A stretch of DNA of 64,000 nt from Archivesica marissinica (GCA_014843695.1 CM026401.1:31720067-31784066), one strand, 5' to 3'. Counted from the stretch's first letter, positions 1 through 15,500 are shown. Made by a program: numbers and translations. Notes: generated by a model not told the origin, from the sequence alone.

Positions 1-520
1 TATATACAGATATATACAGAACATACATTATATACAGAACATACATTATATACAGAACATACATTATATACAGAACATACATTATATACAGAACAAACAT
101 TATATACAGAACATACATTATATACAGAACATACATTATATACAGAACATACATTATATACAGAACATACATTATATACAGAACAAACATTATATACAGA
201 ACATACATTATATACAGAACATACATTATATACAGAACAAACATTATATACAGAACATACAGTATATACAGAACAAACATTATATACAGAACATACATTA
301 TATACAGAACATACATTATATACAGAACAAACATTATATACAGAACATACATTATATACAGAACATACATTATATACAGAACATACATCATATACAGAAC
401 ATACATCATATACAGAACATACATTATATACAGAACATACATTATATACAGAACATACATTATATACAGAACATACATTATATACAGAACATACATTATA
501 TACAGAACAAACATCATATA
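1..520. repeat. 18-bp tandem array
   Basis: Head-to-tail copies of an 18-bp AT-rich monomer (acattatatacagaacat), about 29 copies, entering from the left window edge. A common variant has acaaacat in place of acatacat, and two adjacent copies read acatcata. The array ends at a degenerate copy near 505-520. Confidence 0.95.
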
Positions 521-569
521 TAAACAGCTTATCAGATAACATATATATATACAAAGTTAGAAAATGTAG

Positions 570-1072
570 TTAAAGCGACACTACATCAGTGAAAACACAA
601 TTTTTTACAAAATGTATTTTCCTATTATATGGTATAAAAATTTTACCAAATATTTCCCTCAAATACTGAGTATTTCAACAAATAAACAAACGTCGTATAC
701 GCGGTTTGTTTACATAACAAAATAATGTACAACATCCATGCGTAATACAACTAGTGTATCCTGAATAACGCGATTGATGTTACAGATTTACCGTTATATA
801 TCACATGTGTGCCTATTTATTAGTAGACTATTCTTTGTTAAATTATCTCTAAACGACATTATCTCGCGCTTAGTATTGACTCCGATGACAAACAAACGTC
901 AATTCAGGAGCGTGGACGACCGTTATATGAAATCATACTTTCAATACACAAAAACACTGTTTATTGATTCAATGTTAGTATTAGAATGTATTCAGAAGTA
1001 TTTGTAGTAGCAATGCATTTATATATGAACAAATGTATTTTATTTGCTTTTTGCGATATAATGTCGCTTTAA
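570..1072. mobile_element. MITE-like element with imperfect terminal inverted repeats
   Basis: The left end reads TTAAAGCGACACTACATC and the right end, on the opposite strand, TTAAAGCGACATTATATC, giving imperfect inverted repeats of about 18-25 bp around a 500-bp AT-rich interior. Both ends begin with TTAA, which would suit a TTAA-targeting (piggyBac-like) element, but TTAA could also be part of the repeat. A second copy of the left 105 bp lies at 58207-58313, so the family is dispersed. The interior has only a 77-codon open frame (774-1007) with no recognisable domain, so it appears non-autonomous. The superfamily is uncertain. Confidence 0.55.
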
Positions 1073-2013
1073 ATATACACTATATACAGTGTACAATTAA
1101 GCTAATAAACACATGTTCATAAAACAGATGCTCAATATGTATATAGATTATAAACCTTTCGGAAACGAAATGAAACATGTATAAAATGGCATATTAGTGC
1201 TGAGCAGAATAAACTAACATATTATCGTAAAATACGTTTCCATGGAGACTTAGACGGACAGTATTCATCACGTGTGTACGTCGTTACTTAACAAACTAAG
1301 TATTTCAATATCTTGCAAATGTCTATTTAGAAATTAATAACATCTTCTCACATTCCAAAACTATACTCAATACATGTACACATGTATTTGATAGTAATTG
1401 TGTTGCCTAATATATGTTTTGTAAATGATTCATAGGAAAATAGATAACCATACAAGCAGATTGCTTTCTCCTCAATCCTACATGTATGTACATAATATTT
1501 ATACTTGACTATGTTTATTCAAAGAAATAAATATTGTTTAAACTAAATGTCGGGAATGAAACCGTATCTATTTCTTTCGTCATTATAATAATGACGCAAA
1601 CGCAAATCCTGCTTTGCCAGATAGTCGCAGGGTAAGCAGCACAGTTGACCGAAACATGTTAGTTGTTTGTATACAATTTCCGTCTCTATCACTGGGACAC
1701 CAAGGCAACTAAGGGACATGTCTGTATTTGTAAATGGTGTCAGATCTTGGAAAAGTTTAACTCAAAATATGTGACGTCTTTCCAGCTGTAATAAGATGGA
1801 ATTATACCCTTAGCTCCACAGTTCCCATCCAAATATACCTTTTGGTAGAACTACCGACGTGTATACGGTTTCCTAGGAGACGGGACGTATGCCATGTTCC
1901 ACACTACTAGTATACATTAGTAAAGTTCCGATTAGTGTGGTGCTTGCTTCCTGCATGGAATCACATACCGACATATATTTATTTAAGGTGATACCAGGGT
2001 GCATTTCATTAAT
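1073..2013. other. single-copy AT-rich sequence, nothing recognised
   Basis: About 940 bp without tandem structure, long open frame or recognisable RNA. A short stretch at 1767-1785 (gacgtctttccagctgtaat) resembles the 3' part of the SINE family seen at 40238 and 48111, but it is too short to call. Confidence 0.5.
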
Positions 2014-5000
2014 TATATCTCTATGTTCCTGGTGATACCTAGATATATCTCTATGTTCCTGGTGATACCTAGATATATATCTCTATGTTCCTGGTGATAC
2101 CTAGATATATATCTCTATGTTCCTGGTGATACCTAGATATATATCTCTATGTTCCTGGTGATACCTAGATATATATCTCTATGTTCCTGGTGATACCTAG
2201 ATATATATCTCTATGTTCCTGGTGATACCTAGATATATATCTCTATGTTCCTGGTGATACCTAGATATATATCTCTATGTTCCTGGTGATACCTAGATAT
2301 ATATCTCTATGTTCCTGGTGATACCTAGATATATATCTCTATGTTCCTGGTGATACCATAGATATATATCTCTATGTTCCTGTGACTAGATATATATCTC
2401 TATGTTCCTGGTGATACCTAGATATATATCTCTATGTTCCTGGTGATACCTAGATATATATCTCTATGTTCCTGGTGATACCTAGATATATATCTCTATG
2501 TTCCTGGTGATACCTAGATATATATCTCTATGTTCCTGGTGATACCTAGATATATATCTCTATGTTCCTGGTGATACCTAGATATATATCTCTATGTTCC
2601 TGGTGATACCTAGATATATATCTCTATGTTCCTGGTGATACCGATACCTAGATATATATCTCTATGTTCCTGGTGATACCTAGATATATATCTCTATGTT
2701 CCTGGTGATACCTAGATATATATCTCTATGTTCCTGGTGATACCTAGATATATATCTCTATGTTCCTGGTGATACCTAGATATATCTCTATGTCTGGTGA
2801 TACTAGATATAATACCTAGATATATATCTGATTATTCTCTATGTTCCTGGTGATACCTAGATATATATCTCTATGTTCCTGGTGATACCTAGATATATAT
2901 CTCTATGTTCCTGGTGATACCTAGATATATATCTCTATGTTCCTGGTGATACCTAGATATATATCTCTATGTTCCTGGTGATACCTAGATATATATCTCT
3001 ATGTTCCTGGTGATACCTAGATATATATCTCTATGTTCCTGGTGATACCTAGATATATATCTCTATGTTCCTGGTGATACCTAGATATATATCTCTATGT
3101 TCCTGGTGATACCTAGATATATATCTCTATGTTCCTGGTGATACCTAGATATATATCTCTATGTTCCTGGTGATACCTAGATATATATCTCTATGTTCCT
3201 GGTGATACCTAGATATATATCTCTATGTTCCTGGTGATACCTAGATATATATCTCTATGTTCCTGGTGATACCTAGATATATATCTCTATGTTCCTGATG
3301 ACCTAGATATATTCTCTATGTTCTGGTGTTTTTGTTTGTGATACCTAGATATATATCTCTATGTTCCTGGTGATACCTAGATATATATCTCTATGTTCCT
3401 GGTAGATATATATCTTTGTTGGTGATACCTAGATATATATCTCTATGTTCCTGGTGATACCTAGATATATATCTCTATGTTCCTGGTGATACCTAGATAT
3501 ATATCTCTATGTTCCTGGTGATACCTAGATATATATCTCTATGTTCCTGGTGATACCTAGATATATATCTCTATGTTCCTGGTGATACCTAGATATATAT
3601 CTCTATGTTCCTGGTGATACCTAGATATATATCTCTATGTTCCTGGTGATACCTAGATATATATCTCTATGTTCCTGGTTATACCTAGATATATATCTCT
3701 ATGTTCCTGGTGATACCTAGATATATATCTCTATGTTCCTGATGATACCTAGATATATATCTCTATGTTCCTGGTGATACCTAGATATATATCTCTATGT
3801 TCCTGGTGATACCTAGATATATATCTCTATGTTCCTGGTGATACCTAGATATATATCTCTATGTTCCTGGTGATACCTAGATATATATCTCTATGTTCCT
3901 GGTGATACCTAGATATATATCTCTATGTTCCTGGTTATACCTAGATATATATCTCTATGTTCCTGGTGATACCTAGATATATATCTCTATGTTCCTATGT
4001 TCCTGATGATACCTAGATATATATCTCTATGTTCCTGGTGATACCTAGATATATATCTCTATGTTCCTGGTGATACCTAGATATATATCTCTATGTTCCT
4101 GGTGATACCTAGATATATATCTCTATGTTCCTGGCGATACCTAGATATATATCTCTATGTTCCTGGTTATACCTAGATATATATCTCTATGTTCCTGGTT
4201 ATACCTAGATATATATCTCTATGTTCCTGGTGATACCTAGATACATATCTCTATGTTCCTGGTGATACCTAGATATATGTCTCTATGTTCCTGGTGATAC
4301 ATAGATATATATCTCTATGTTCCTGGTGATATCTAGATATATATCTCTATGTTCCTGGTGATACCTAGATATATATATCTATGTACCTATGTTCCTGATG
4401 ATACCTAGATATATATCTCTATGTTCCTGGTGATACCTAGATATATATATCTATGTACCTATGTTCCTGATGATACCTAGATATATATCTCTATGTTCCT
4501 GGTTATACCTAGATATATATCTCTATGTTCCTGGTGATACCTAGATATATATCTCTATGTTCCTGGTGATACCTAGATATATATCTCTATGTTCCCGGCG
4601 ATACCTAGATATATATCTCTATGTTCCTGGTGATACCTAGATATATATCTCTATGTTCCTGGTGATACCTAGATATATATCTCTATGTTCCTGGTGATAC
4701 CTAGATATATATCTCTATGTTCCTGGTGATACCTAGATATATATCTCTATGTTCCTGATGATACCTAGATATATATCTCTATGTTCCTGATGATACCTAG
4801 ATATATATCTCTATGTTCCTGGTGATACCGTGATACCTAGATATATATCTCTATGTTTCTGGTTATACCTAGATATATATCGCTATGTTCCTGGTGATAC
4901 CTAGATATATATCTCTATGTTCCTGGTTATACCTAGATATATATCTCTATGTTCCTGGTGATACCTAGATATATATCTCTATGTTCCTGATGTAACCTAG

Positions 5001-8000
5001 ATATATATCTCTATGTTTCTGGTTATACCTAGATATATATCGCTATGTTCCTGGTGATACCTAGATATATATCTCTATGTTCCTGGTTATACCTAGATAT
5101 ATATCTCTATGTTCCTGGTGATACCTAGATATATATCTCTATGTTCCTGGCGATACCTAGATATATATCTCTATGTTCCTGGTGATACCTAGATATATAT
5201 CTCTATGTTCCTGGTGATACCTAGATATATATCTCTATGTTCCTGATGATACCTAGATATATATCTCTATGTTCCTGGTGATACCTAGATATATATCTCT
5301 ATGTTCCTGGTGATACCTAGATATATATCTCTATGTTCCTGGTGATACCTAGATATATATCTCTATGTTCCTGGTGATACCTAGATATATATCTCTATGT
5401 TCCTGGTGATACTGTCATACCTAGATATATATCTCTATGTTCTTTGTGATACCTAGATATATATCTCTATGTTCCTGGTGATACCTAGATATATATCTCT
5501 ATGTTCCTGGTGATACCTAGATATATATCTCTATGTTCCTGGTGATACCTGATACCTAGATATATATCTCTATGTTCCTGATGTAACCTAGATATATATC
5601 TCTATGTTTCTGGTTATACCTAGATATATATCGCTATGTTCCTGGTGATACCTAGATATATATCTCTATGTTCCTGGTGATACCTAGATATATATCTCTA
5701 TGTTCCTGGTGATACCTAGATATATATCTCTATGTTCCTGGTGATACCTAGATATATATCTCTATGTTCCTGGTGATACCTAGATATATATCTCTATGTT
5801 CCTGGTGATACCTAGATATATATCTCTATGTTCCTGGTGATACCTAGATATATATCTCTATGTTCCTGGTGATACCTAGATATATATCTCTATGTTCCTG
5901 GTGATACCTAGATATATATCTCTATGTTCCTGGTGATACCTAGATATATATCTCTATGTTCCTGGTGATACCTAGATATATATCTCTATGTTCCTGGTGA
6001 TACCTAGATATATATCTCTATGTTCCTGGTGATACCTAGATATATATCTCTATGTTCCTGGTGATACCTAGATATATATCTCTATGTTCCTGGTGATACC
6101 TAGATATATATCTCTATGTTCCTGGTGATACCTAGATATATATCTCTATGTTCCTGGTGATACCTAGATATATATCTCTATGTTCCTGGTGATACCTAGA
6201 TATATCTCTATGTTCCTGGTGATACCTAGATATATATCTCTATGTTCCTGGTGATACCTAGATATATATCTCTATGTTCCTGGTGATACCTAGATATATA
6301 TCTCTATGTTCCTGGTGATACCTACCTAGATATATATCTCTATGTTCCTGGTGATACCTAGATATATATCTCTATGTTCCTGGTGATACCTAGATATATA
6401 TCTCTATGTTCCTGGTGATACCTAGATATATATCTCTATGTTCCTGGTGATACCTAGATATATATCTCTATGTTCCTGGTGATACCTAGATATATATCTC
6501 TATGTTCCTGGTGATACCTAGATATATATCTCTATGTTCCTGGTGATACCTAGATATATATCTCTATGTTCCTGGTGATACCTAGATATATATCTCTATG
6601 TTCCTGGTGATACCTAGATATATATCTCTATGTTCCTGGTGATACCTAGATATATATCTCTATGTTCCTGGTGATACCTAGATATATATCTCTATGTTCC
6701 TGGTGATACCTAGATATATATCTCTATGTTCCTGGTGATACCTAGATATATATCTCTATGTTCCTGGTGATACCTAGATATATATCTCTATGTTCCTGGT
6801 GATACCTAGATATATATCTCTATGTTCCTGGTGATACCTAGATATATATCTCTATGTTCCTGGTGATACCTAGATATATATCTCTATGTTCCTGGTGATA
6901 CCTAGATATATATCTTATGTTCCTGTGATACCTAGATATATATCTCTATGTTCCTGGTGATACCTAGATATATATCTCTATGTTCCTGGTGATACCTAGA
7001 TATATATCTCTATGTTCCTGGTGATACCTAGATATATATCTCTATGTTCCTGGTGATACCTAGATATATATCTCTATGTTCCTGGTTATACCTAGATATA
7101 TATCTCTATGTTCCTGGTGATACCTAGATATATATCTCTATGTTCCTGGTGATACCTAGATATATATCTCTATGTTCCTGATGATACCTAGATATATATC
7201 TCTATGTTCCTGGTGATACCTAGATATATATCTCTATGTTCCTGGTGATACCTAGATATATATCTCTATGTTCCTGGTGATACCTAGATATATATCTCTA
7301 TGTTCCTGGTGATACCATACCTAGATATATATCTCTATGTTCCTGGTGATACCTAGATATATATCTCTATGTTCCTGGCGATACCTAGATATATATCTCT
7401 ATGTTCCTGGTGATACCTAGATATATATCTCTATGTTCCTGGTGATACCTAGATATATATCTCTATGTTCCTGGTGATACCTAGATATATATCTCTATGT
7501 TCCTGGTGATACCTAGATATATATCTCTATGTTCCTGGTGATACCTAGATATATATCTCTATGTTCCTGGTGATACCTAGATATATATCTCTATGTTCCT
7601 GGTGATACCGTGATATATATCTCTATGTTCCTGGTGATACCTAGATATATATCTCTATGTTCCTGGTGATACCTAGATATATATCTCTATGTTCCTGGTG
7701 ATACCTAGATATATATCTCTATGTTCCTGGTGATACCTAGATATATATCTCTATGTTCCTGGTGTAACCTAGATATATATCTCTATGTTTCTGGTTATAC
7801 CTAGATATATATCTCTATGTTCCTGGTGATACCTAGATATATATCTCTATGTTCCTGGTGATACCTAGATATATATCTCTATGTTCCTGGTGATACCTAG
7901 ATATATATCTCTATGTTCCTGGTGATACCTAGATATATATCTCTATGTTCCTGGTGATACCTAGATATATATCTCTATGTTCCTGGTGATACCTAGATAT

Positions 8001-9279
8001 ATATCTCTATGTTCCTGGTGATACCTAGATATATATCTCTATGTTCCTGGTGATACCTAGATATATATCTCTATGTTCTGTGATACCTAGATATATATCT
8101 CTATGTTCCTGATGTAACCTAGATATATATCTCTATGTTTCTGGTTATACCTAGATATATATCGCTATGTTCCTGGTGATACCTAGATATATATCTCTAT
8201 GTTCCTGGTGATACCTAGATATATATCTCTATGTTCCTGGTGATACCTAGATATATATCTCTATGTTCCTGGTGATACCTAGATATATATCTCTATGTTC
8301 CTGGTGATACCTAGATATATATCTCTATGTTCCTGGTGATACCTAGATATATATCTCTATGTTCCTGGTGATACCTAGATATATATCTCTATGTTCCTGG
8401 TGATACCTAGATATATATCTCTATGTTCCTGGTGATACCTAGATATATATCTCTATGTTCCTGGTGATACCTAGATATATATCTCTATGTTCCTGGTGAT
8501 ACCTAGATATATATCTCTATGTTCCTGGTGATACCTAGATATATATCTCTATGTTCCTGGTGATACCTAGATATATATCTCTATGTTCCTGGTGATACCT
8601 AGATATATATCTCTATGTTCCTGGTGATACCTAGATATATATCTCTATGTTCCTGGTGATACCTAGATATATATCTCTATGTTCCTGGTGATACCTAGAT
8701 ATATATCTCTATGTTCCTGGTGATACCTAGATATATATCTCTATGTTCCTGGTGATACCTAGATATATATCTCTATGTTCCTGGTGATACCTAGATATAT
8801 ATCTCTATGTTCCTGGTGATACCTAGATATATATCTCTATGTTCCTGGTGATACCTAGATATATATCTCTATGTTCCTGGTGATACCTAGATATATATCT
8901 CTATGTTCCTGGTGATACCTAGATATATATCTCTATGTTCCTGGTGATACCTAGATATATATCTCTATGTTCCTGGTGATACCTAGATATATATCTCTAT
9001 GTTCCTGGTGATACCTAGATATATATCTCTATGTTCCTGGTGATACCTAGATATATATCTCTATGTTCCTGGTGATACCTAGATATATATCTCTATGTTC
9101 CTGGTGATACCTAGATATATATCTCTATGTTCCTGGTGATACCTAGATATATATCTCTATGTTCCTGGTGATACCTAGATATATATCTCTATGTTCCTGG
9201 TGATACCTAGATATATATCTCTATGTTCTTTGTGATACCTAGATATATATCTCTATGTTCCTGGTGATACCTAGATATA
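2014..9279. repeat. 32-bp tandem array (about 227 copies)
   Basis: Monomer of 32 bp containing ctagatatatatctctatg followed by ttcctggtgatac. Most copies are identical. The first two copies are 30 bp, and scattered variants occur (ggttatac, gatgatac, gtaacc, a tatgttcctatgttcctgat double, and small disrupted patches near 2790-2830, 3297-3345 and 3400-3425). Each monomer holds the perfect 12-bp palindrome AGATATATATCT. The right edge is continuous with an RT remnant on the minus strand. Long homogeneous stretches at 5640-7310 and 8160-9230 suggest recent expansion or homogenisation. Confidence 0.97.
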
Positions 9280-9590
9280 CGTATTATTCAAGTTCCTCAA
9301 TAATCCCAGGACCAAAGAGGAATAGCATCGTGTTGCTATTGAATTTAGTTTTAGCTTCGTTGAATACGATGATGGCACACATTTTCTTGAATACTTATGA
9401 TACTTTCGTGCAATTAGCAAGATATCGTCTGCAAGCCATCAACGCATATACAAAGATTGCTTTCCTCCGATTCACGAATTAAGACGTTTATAAATAAACG
9501 ATAAGAGTATTGGTGAAGTTTTGCCTCCCTGACGGATACCCTGCAATACGTTAAACCAGTCTAGCGGTAAGGTTCCGATTGTTTGTACTT
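9267..9590 (-). pseudogene. degraded non-LTR reverse transcriptase fragment
   Basis: Read on the minus strand, 9590-9480 encodes a segment with DWFNVLQGIRQGGKTSPILL, matching the RT region from the W-F dipeptide through the G-x-x-Q-G and S-P-x-L motifs. After frame changes near 9480-9450 the sequence continues with ADDILLIARKYHK (the catalytic A-D-D-like box, palm motif C), then CAIIVFNEAKTKFNSN, LFLFGPGIIEELE, a stop and YVYLGI (the Y-L-G motif after the palm). The order and spacing fit a LINE of the L2/CR1-like type, but the clade is not certain. Frameshifts and a stop make it a pseudogene. It is the only non-repeat island between the 32-bp and 41-bp arrays, and both of its ends merge into array monomers in the same reading frame. 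Confidence 0.8.
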
Positions 9591-12500
9591 GCAAGCATAT
9601 GGAAACATAGATACAGTGTATGTGTGTATTTGCAAGCACATGGAAACATAGATACAGTGTATGTTTGTACTTGCAAGCACATGGACACATAGATACAGTG
9701 TATGTTTGTACTAGCAGTCACATGGAAACATAGATACAGTGTATGTTTGTACTAGCAGTCATGTGGAAACATAGATACAGTGTATGTTTGTACTTGCAAG
9801 CACATGGACACATAGATGCAGTGTATGTTTGTACTTGCAAGCACATGGAAACATAGATACAGTGTATGTTTGAACTTGCAAGCACATGGACACATAGATA
9901 CAGTGTATGTTTGTACTAGCAGTCACATGGAAACATAGATACAGTGTATGTTTGTACTTGTAAGCACATGGAAACATAGATACAGTGTATGTTTGTACTA
10001 GCAAGCACATGGAAACATAGATACAGTGTGTGTTTGTACTAGCAGTCACATGGAAACATAGATACAGTGTATGTTTGTACTTGCAAGCACATGGAAACAT
10101 AGATACAGTGTATGTTTGTACTAGCAAGCACATGGAAACATAGATACAGTGTATGTTTGTACTAGCAAGCACATGGAAACATAGATACAGTGTATGTTTG
10201 AACTTGCAAGCACATGGACACATATATGCAGTGTATGTGTGTACTTGCAAGCACATGGAAACATAGATGCAGCATATGTTTGTACTTGCAAGCACATGGA
10301 CACATAGATACAGTGTATGTTTGTACTAGCAAGCACATGGAACATAGATACAGTGTATGTTTGTACTTGCAAGCACATGGAAACATATATACAGTGTATG
10401 TTTGTACTTAAGCACATGGAAACATAGATGCAGTGTATGTTTGTACATGCAATCACATGGAAACATAGATACAGTGTATGTTTGTACTTAAGCACATGGA
10501 AACATAGATGCAGTGTATGTTTGTACTTGCAAGCACATGGAAACATAGATATAGTGTATGTTTGTACTTGCAAGCACATGGAAACATAGATACAGTGTAT
10601 GTTTGTACTAGCAGTCACATGGAAACATAGATACAGTGTATGTTTGTACTGCAAGCACATGGAAACATAGATACAGTGTATGTTTGTACCTAAGCACATG
10701 GAAACATAGATACAGTGTATGTTTGTACTAGCAGTCACATGGACACATAGATGCAGTGTATGTTTGTACTTGCAAGCACATGGAAACATAGATACAGTGT
10801 ATGTTTGTACTTGCAAGCACATGGAAACATAGATACAGTGTATGTTTGTACTAGCAGTCACATGGAAACATAGATACAGTGTATGTTTGTACTTGCATGC
10901 ACATGGAAACATAGATACAGTGTATGTTTGTACTTAAGCACATGGAAACATAGATACAGTGTATGTTTGTACTTGCAAGCACATGGAAACATAGATACAG
11001 TGTATGTTTGTACTTGCAAGCACATGGAAACATATATACAGTGTATGTTTGTACTTAAGCACATGGAAACATAGATGCAGTGTATGTTTGTACATGCAAT
11101 CACATGGAAACATAGATACAGTGTATGTTTGTACTTAAGCACATGGAAACATAGATGCAGTGTATGTTTGTACTTGCAAGCACATGGAAACATAGATATA
11201 GTGTATGTTTGTACTTGCAAGCACATGGAAACATAGATACAGTGTATGTTTGTACTAGCAGTCACATGGAAACATAGATACAGTGTATGTTTGTACTGCA
11301 AGCACATGGAAACATAGATACAGTGTATGTTTGTACCTAAGCACATGGAAACATAGATACAGTGTATGTTTGTACTAGCAGTCACATGGACACATAGATG
11401 CAGTGTATGTTTGTACTTGCAAGCACATGGAAACATAGATACAGTGTATGTTTGTACTTGCAAGCACATGGAAACATAGATACAGTGTATGTTTGTACTA
11501 GCAGTCACATGGAAACATAGATACAGTGTATGTTTGTACTTGCAAGCACATGGAAACATAGATACAGTGTATGTTTGTACTTAAGCACATGGAAACATAG
11601 ATACAGTGTATGTTTGTACTAGCAGTCACATGGAAACATAGATACAGTGTATGTTTGTACTTGCAAGCACATGGAAACATAGATACAGTGTATGTTTGTA
11701 CTAGCAAATCACATGGAAACATAGATACAGTGTATGTTTGTACTTGCAAGCACATGGAAACATAGATACAGTGTATGTTTGTACTTGCAAGCACATGGAA
11801 ACATAGATACAGTGTATGTTTGTACTTGCAAGCACATGGAAACATAGATACAGTGTATGTTTGTACTTGCAAGCACATGGAAACATAGATACAGTGTATG
11901 TTTGTACTTGCAGTCACATGGAAACATAGATACAGTGTATGCTTGTACTTGCAGTCACATGGAAACATAGATACAGTGTATGTTTGTACTTGCAAGCACA
12001 TGGAAACATAGATACAGTGTATGTTTGTACTTGCAAGCACATGGAAACATAGATACAGTGTATGCTTGTACTTGCAAGCACATGGAAACATAGATACAGT
12101 GTATTATTTGTACTTGCAATCCCATGGAAACATAGATACAGTGTATGTTTGTACTTACAAGCACATGGAAACATAGATACAGTGTATGCTTGTACTTGCA
12201 ATCTCATGGAAACATAGATACAGTGTATGTGTGTACTTGCAAGCACATGGAAACATAGATACAGTGTATGTTTGTACTTGCAAGCCCATGGAAACATAGA
12301 TACAGTGTATGTTTGTACTTGCAAGCACATGGACACATAGATACAGTGTATGTTTGTACTTGTAACCACATGGACACAGATACAGTGTATGTTTGTACTT
12401 GCAACCACATGGAAACATAGATACAGTGTATGTTTGTACTTGCAAGCACATGGAAACATAGATACAGTGTATGTTTGTACTTGCAAGCACATGGAAACAT

Positions 12501-15500
12501 AGATACAGTGTATGTTTGTACTTGCAAGCACATGGAAACATAGATACAGTGTATGTTTGTACTTAAGCACATGGAAACATAGATACAGTGTATGTTTGTA
12601 CTTAAGCACATGGAAACATAGATACAGTGTATGTTTGTACTTGCAAGCACATGGAAACATAGATACAGTGTATGTTTGTACTTGCAAGCACATGGAAACA
12701 TAGATACAGTGTATGTTTGTACTTGATCCATGGAAACATAGATACAGTGTATGTTTGTACTTGCAAGCACATGGAAACATAGATACAGTGTATGTTTGTA
12801 CTTAAGCACATGGAAACATAGATACAGTGTATGTTTGTACTAATCACATGGAAACATAGATACAGTGTATGTTTGTACTTGCAAGCACATGGAAACATAG
12901 ATACAGTGTATGTTTGTACTTGCAAGCACATGGAAACATAGATACAGTGTATGTTTGTACTTGCAAGCACATGGAAACATAGATACAGTGTATGTTTGTA
13001 CTTGCAAGCACATGGAAACATAGATACAGTGTATGTTTGTACTTGCAGTCACATGGAAACATAGATACAGTGTATGTTTGTACTTGCAAGCACATGGAAA
13101 CATAGATACAGTGTATGTTTGTACTTACAAGCACATGGAAACATAGATACAGTGTATGTTTGTACTTGCAGTCACATGGAAACATAGATACAGTGTATGT
13201 TTGTACTTGCAAGCACATGGAAACATAGATACAGTGTATGTTTGTACTTGCAAGCACATGGAAACATAGATACAGTGTATGTTTGTACTAGCAAGCACAT
13301 GGAAACATAGATACAGTGTATGTTTGTACTTGCAAGCACATGGAAACATAGATACAGTGTATGTTTGTACATGCAAGCACATGGAAACATAGATACAGTG
13401 TATGTTAGTACTTGCAACCACATGGAAACATAGATACAGTGTACGTGTGTACTTGCAAGCACATGGACACATAGATACAGTGTATGTTTGTACTTGCAAG
13501 CGCATGGAAACATAGATACAGTGTATGTTTGTACTTACAACCACATGGAAACATAGATACAGTGTATGTTTGTACTTAAGCACATGGAAACATAGATACA
13601 GTGTATGTTTGTACTTACAACCACATGGAAACATAGATACAGTGTATGTTTGTACTTAAGCACATGGAAACATAGATACAGTGTATGTTTGTACATGCAG
13701 TCACATGGAAACATAGATACAGTGTATGTTTGTACTTGCAAGCACATGGAAACATAGATACAGTGTATGTTTGTACATGCAAGCACATGGACACATAGAT
13801 ACAGTGTATGTTTGTACTTGCAACCACATGGAAACATAGATACAGTGTATGTTTGTACTTAAGCACATGGAAACATAGATACAGTGTATGTTTGTACTTA
13901 AGCACATGGAAACATAGATGCAGTGTATGTTTGTACTTAAGCACATGGAAACATATATACAGTGTATGTGTGTACTTGCAAGCACATGGAAACATAGATA
14001 CAGTGTATGTTTGTACTTAAGAACATGGAAACATAGATGCAGTGTATGTTTGTACTTAAGCACATGGAAACATATATACAGTGTATGTGTGTACTTGCAA
14101 GCACATGGAAACATAGATACAGTGTATGTTTGTACTTAAGCACATGGAAACATAGATACAGTGTATGTGTGTACGTTCAGTCACATGGAAACATAGATAC
14201 AGTGTATGTTTGTACTAGCAAGCACATGGAAACATAGATGCTGCGTATGTTTGTACTTGCAAGCACATGGACACATAGATACAGTGTATATTTGTACGTG
14301 CAGTCACATGGAAACATAGATACAGTGTATGTTAGTACTTGCAAGCACATGGACACATAGATACAGTGTATGTTTGTACGTGCAGTCACATGGAAACATA
14401 GATACAGTGTATGTTAGTACTTGCAAGCACATGGAAACATAGATACAGTGTATGCTTGTACTTGTAAGCACATGGAAACATAGATACAGTGTATGTGTGT
14501 ACTTGCAAGCACATGGAAACATAGATACAGTGTATGTTTGTACTTAAGCACATGGAAACATAGATACAGTGTATGTTTGTACTTGTAATCACATGGACAC
14601 ATAGATACAGTGTATGTTTGTACTTGTAATCACATGGAAACATAGCTACAGTGTATGTTTGTACTTGCAACCACATGGAAACATAGATACAGTGTATGTT
14701 TGTACTTGCAAGCACATGGAAACATAGATACAGTGTATGTTTGTACTTGCAAGCACATGGAAACATAGATACAGTGTAGGTTTGTACTTGCAAGCACATG
14801 GAAACATAAATACAGTGTATGTTTGTACTTGCAAGCACATGGAAACATAGATACAGTGTATGCTTGTACTTGCAGTCACATGGAAACATAGATACAGTGG
14901 ACGTTTGTACTTGCAACCACATGGAAACATAGATACAGTGTATGTTTGTACTTGCAAGCACATGGAAACATAGATACAGTGTATGTTTGTACTTGCAAGC
15001 ACATTGAAACATAGATACAGTGTATGTTTATACTTGCAAGCACATGGAAACATAGATACAGTGTACGTTTATACTTGCAAGCACATGGAAACATAGATAC
15101 AGTGTACGTTTGTACTTGCAAGCACATGGAAACATAGATACAGTGTATGTTTGTACTTGCAAGCACATGGAAACATAGATACAGTGTATGTTTGTACTTA
15201 CAAGCACATGGAAACATAGATACACTGTATGTTTGTACTTGTAATCACATGGAAACATAGATACAGTGTATGTTTGTACTTGCAGTCACATGGAAACATA
15301 GATACAGTGTATGTTTGTACTTGCAGTCACATGGAAACATAGATACAGTGTATGTTTGTACTTGCAAGCACATGGACACATAGATACAGTGTATGTTTGT
15401 ACTTGTAACCACATGGACACATAGATACAGTGTATGTTTGTACTTGCAACCACATGGAAACATAGATACAGTGTATGTTTGTACTTGCAAGCACATGGAA

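Noticed and set aside
774..1007. 77-codon open frame inside the TIR element
   Set aside because: No similarity to transposases or other domains that I can recognise; AT-rich chance frame is likely.
9255..9482. 75-codon plus-strand frame
   Set aside because: Antisense shadow of the RT remnant, which is supported by motifs on the minus strand.
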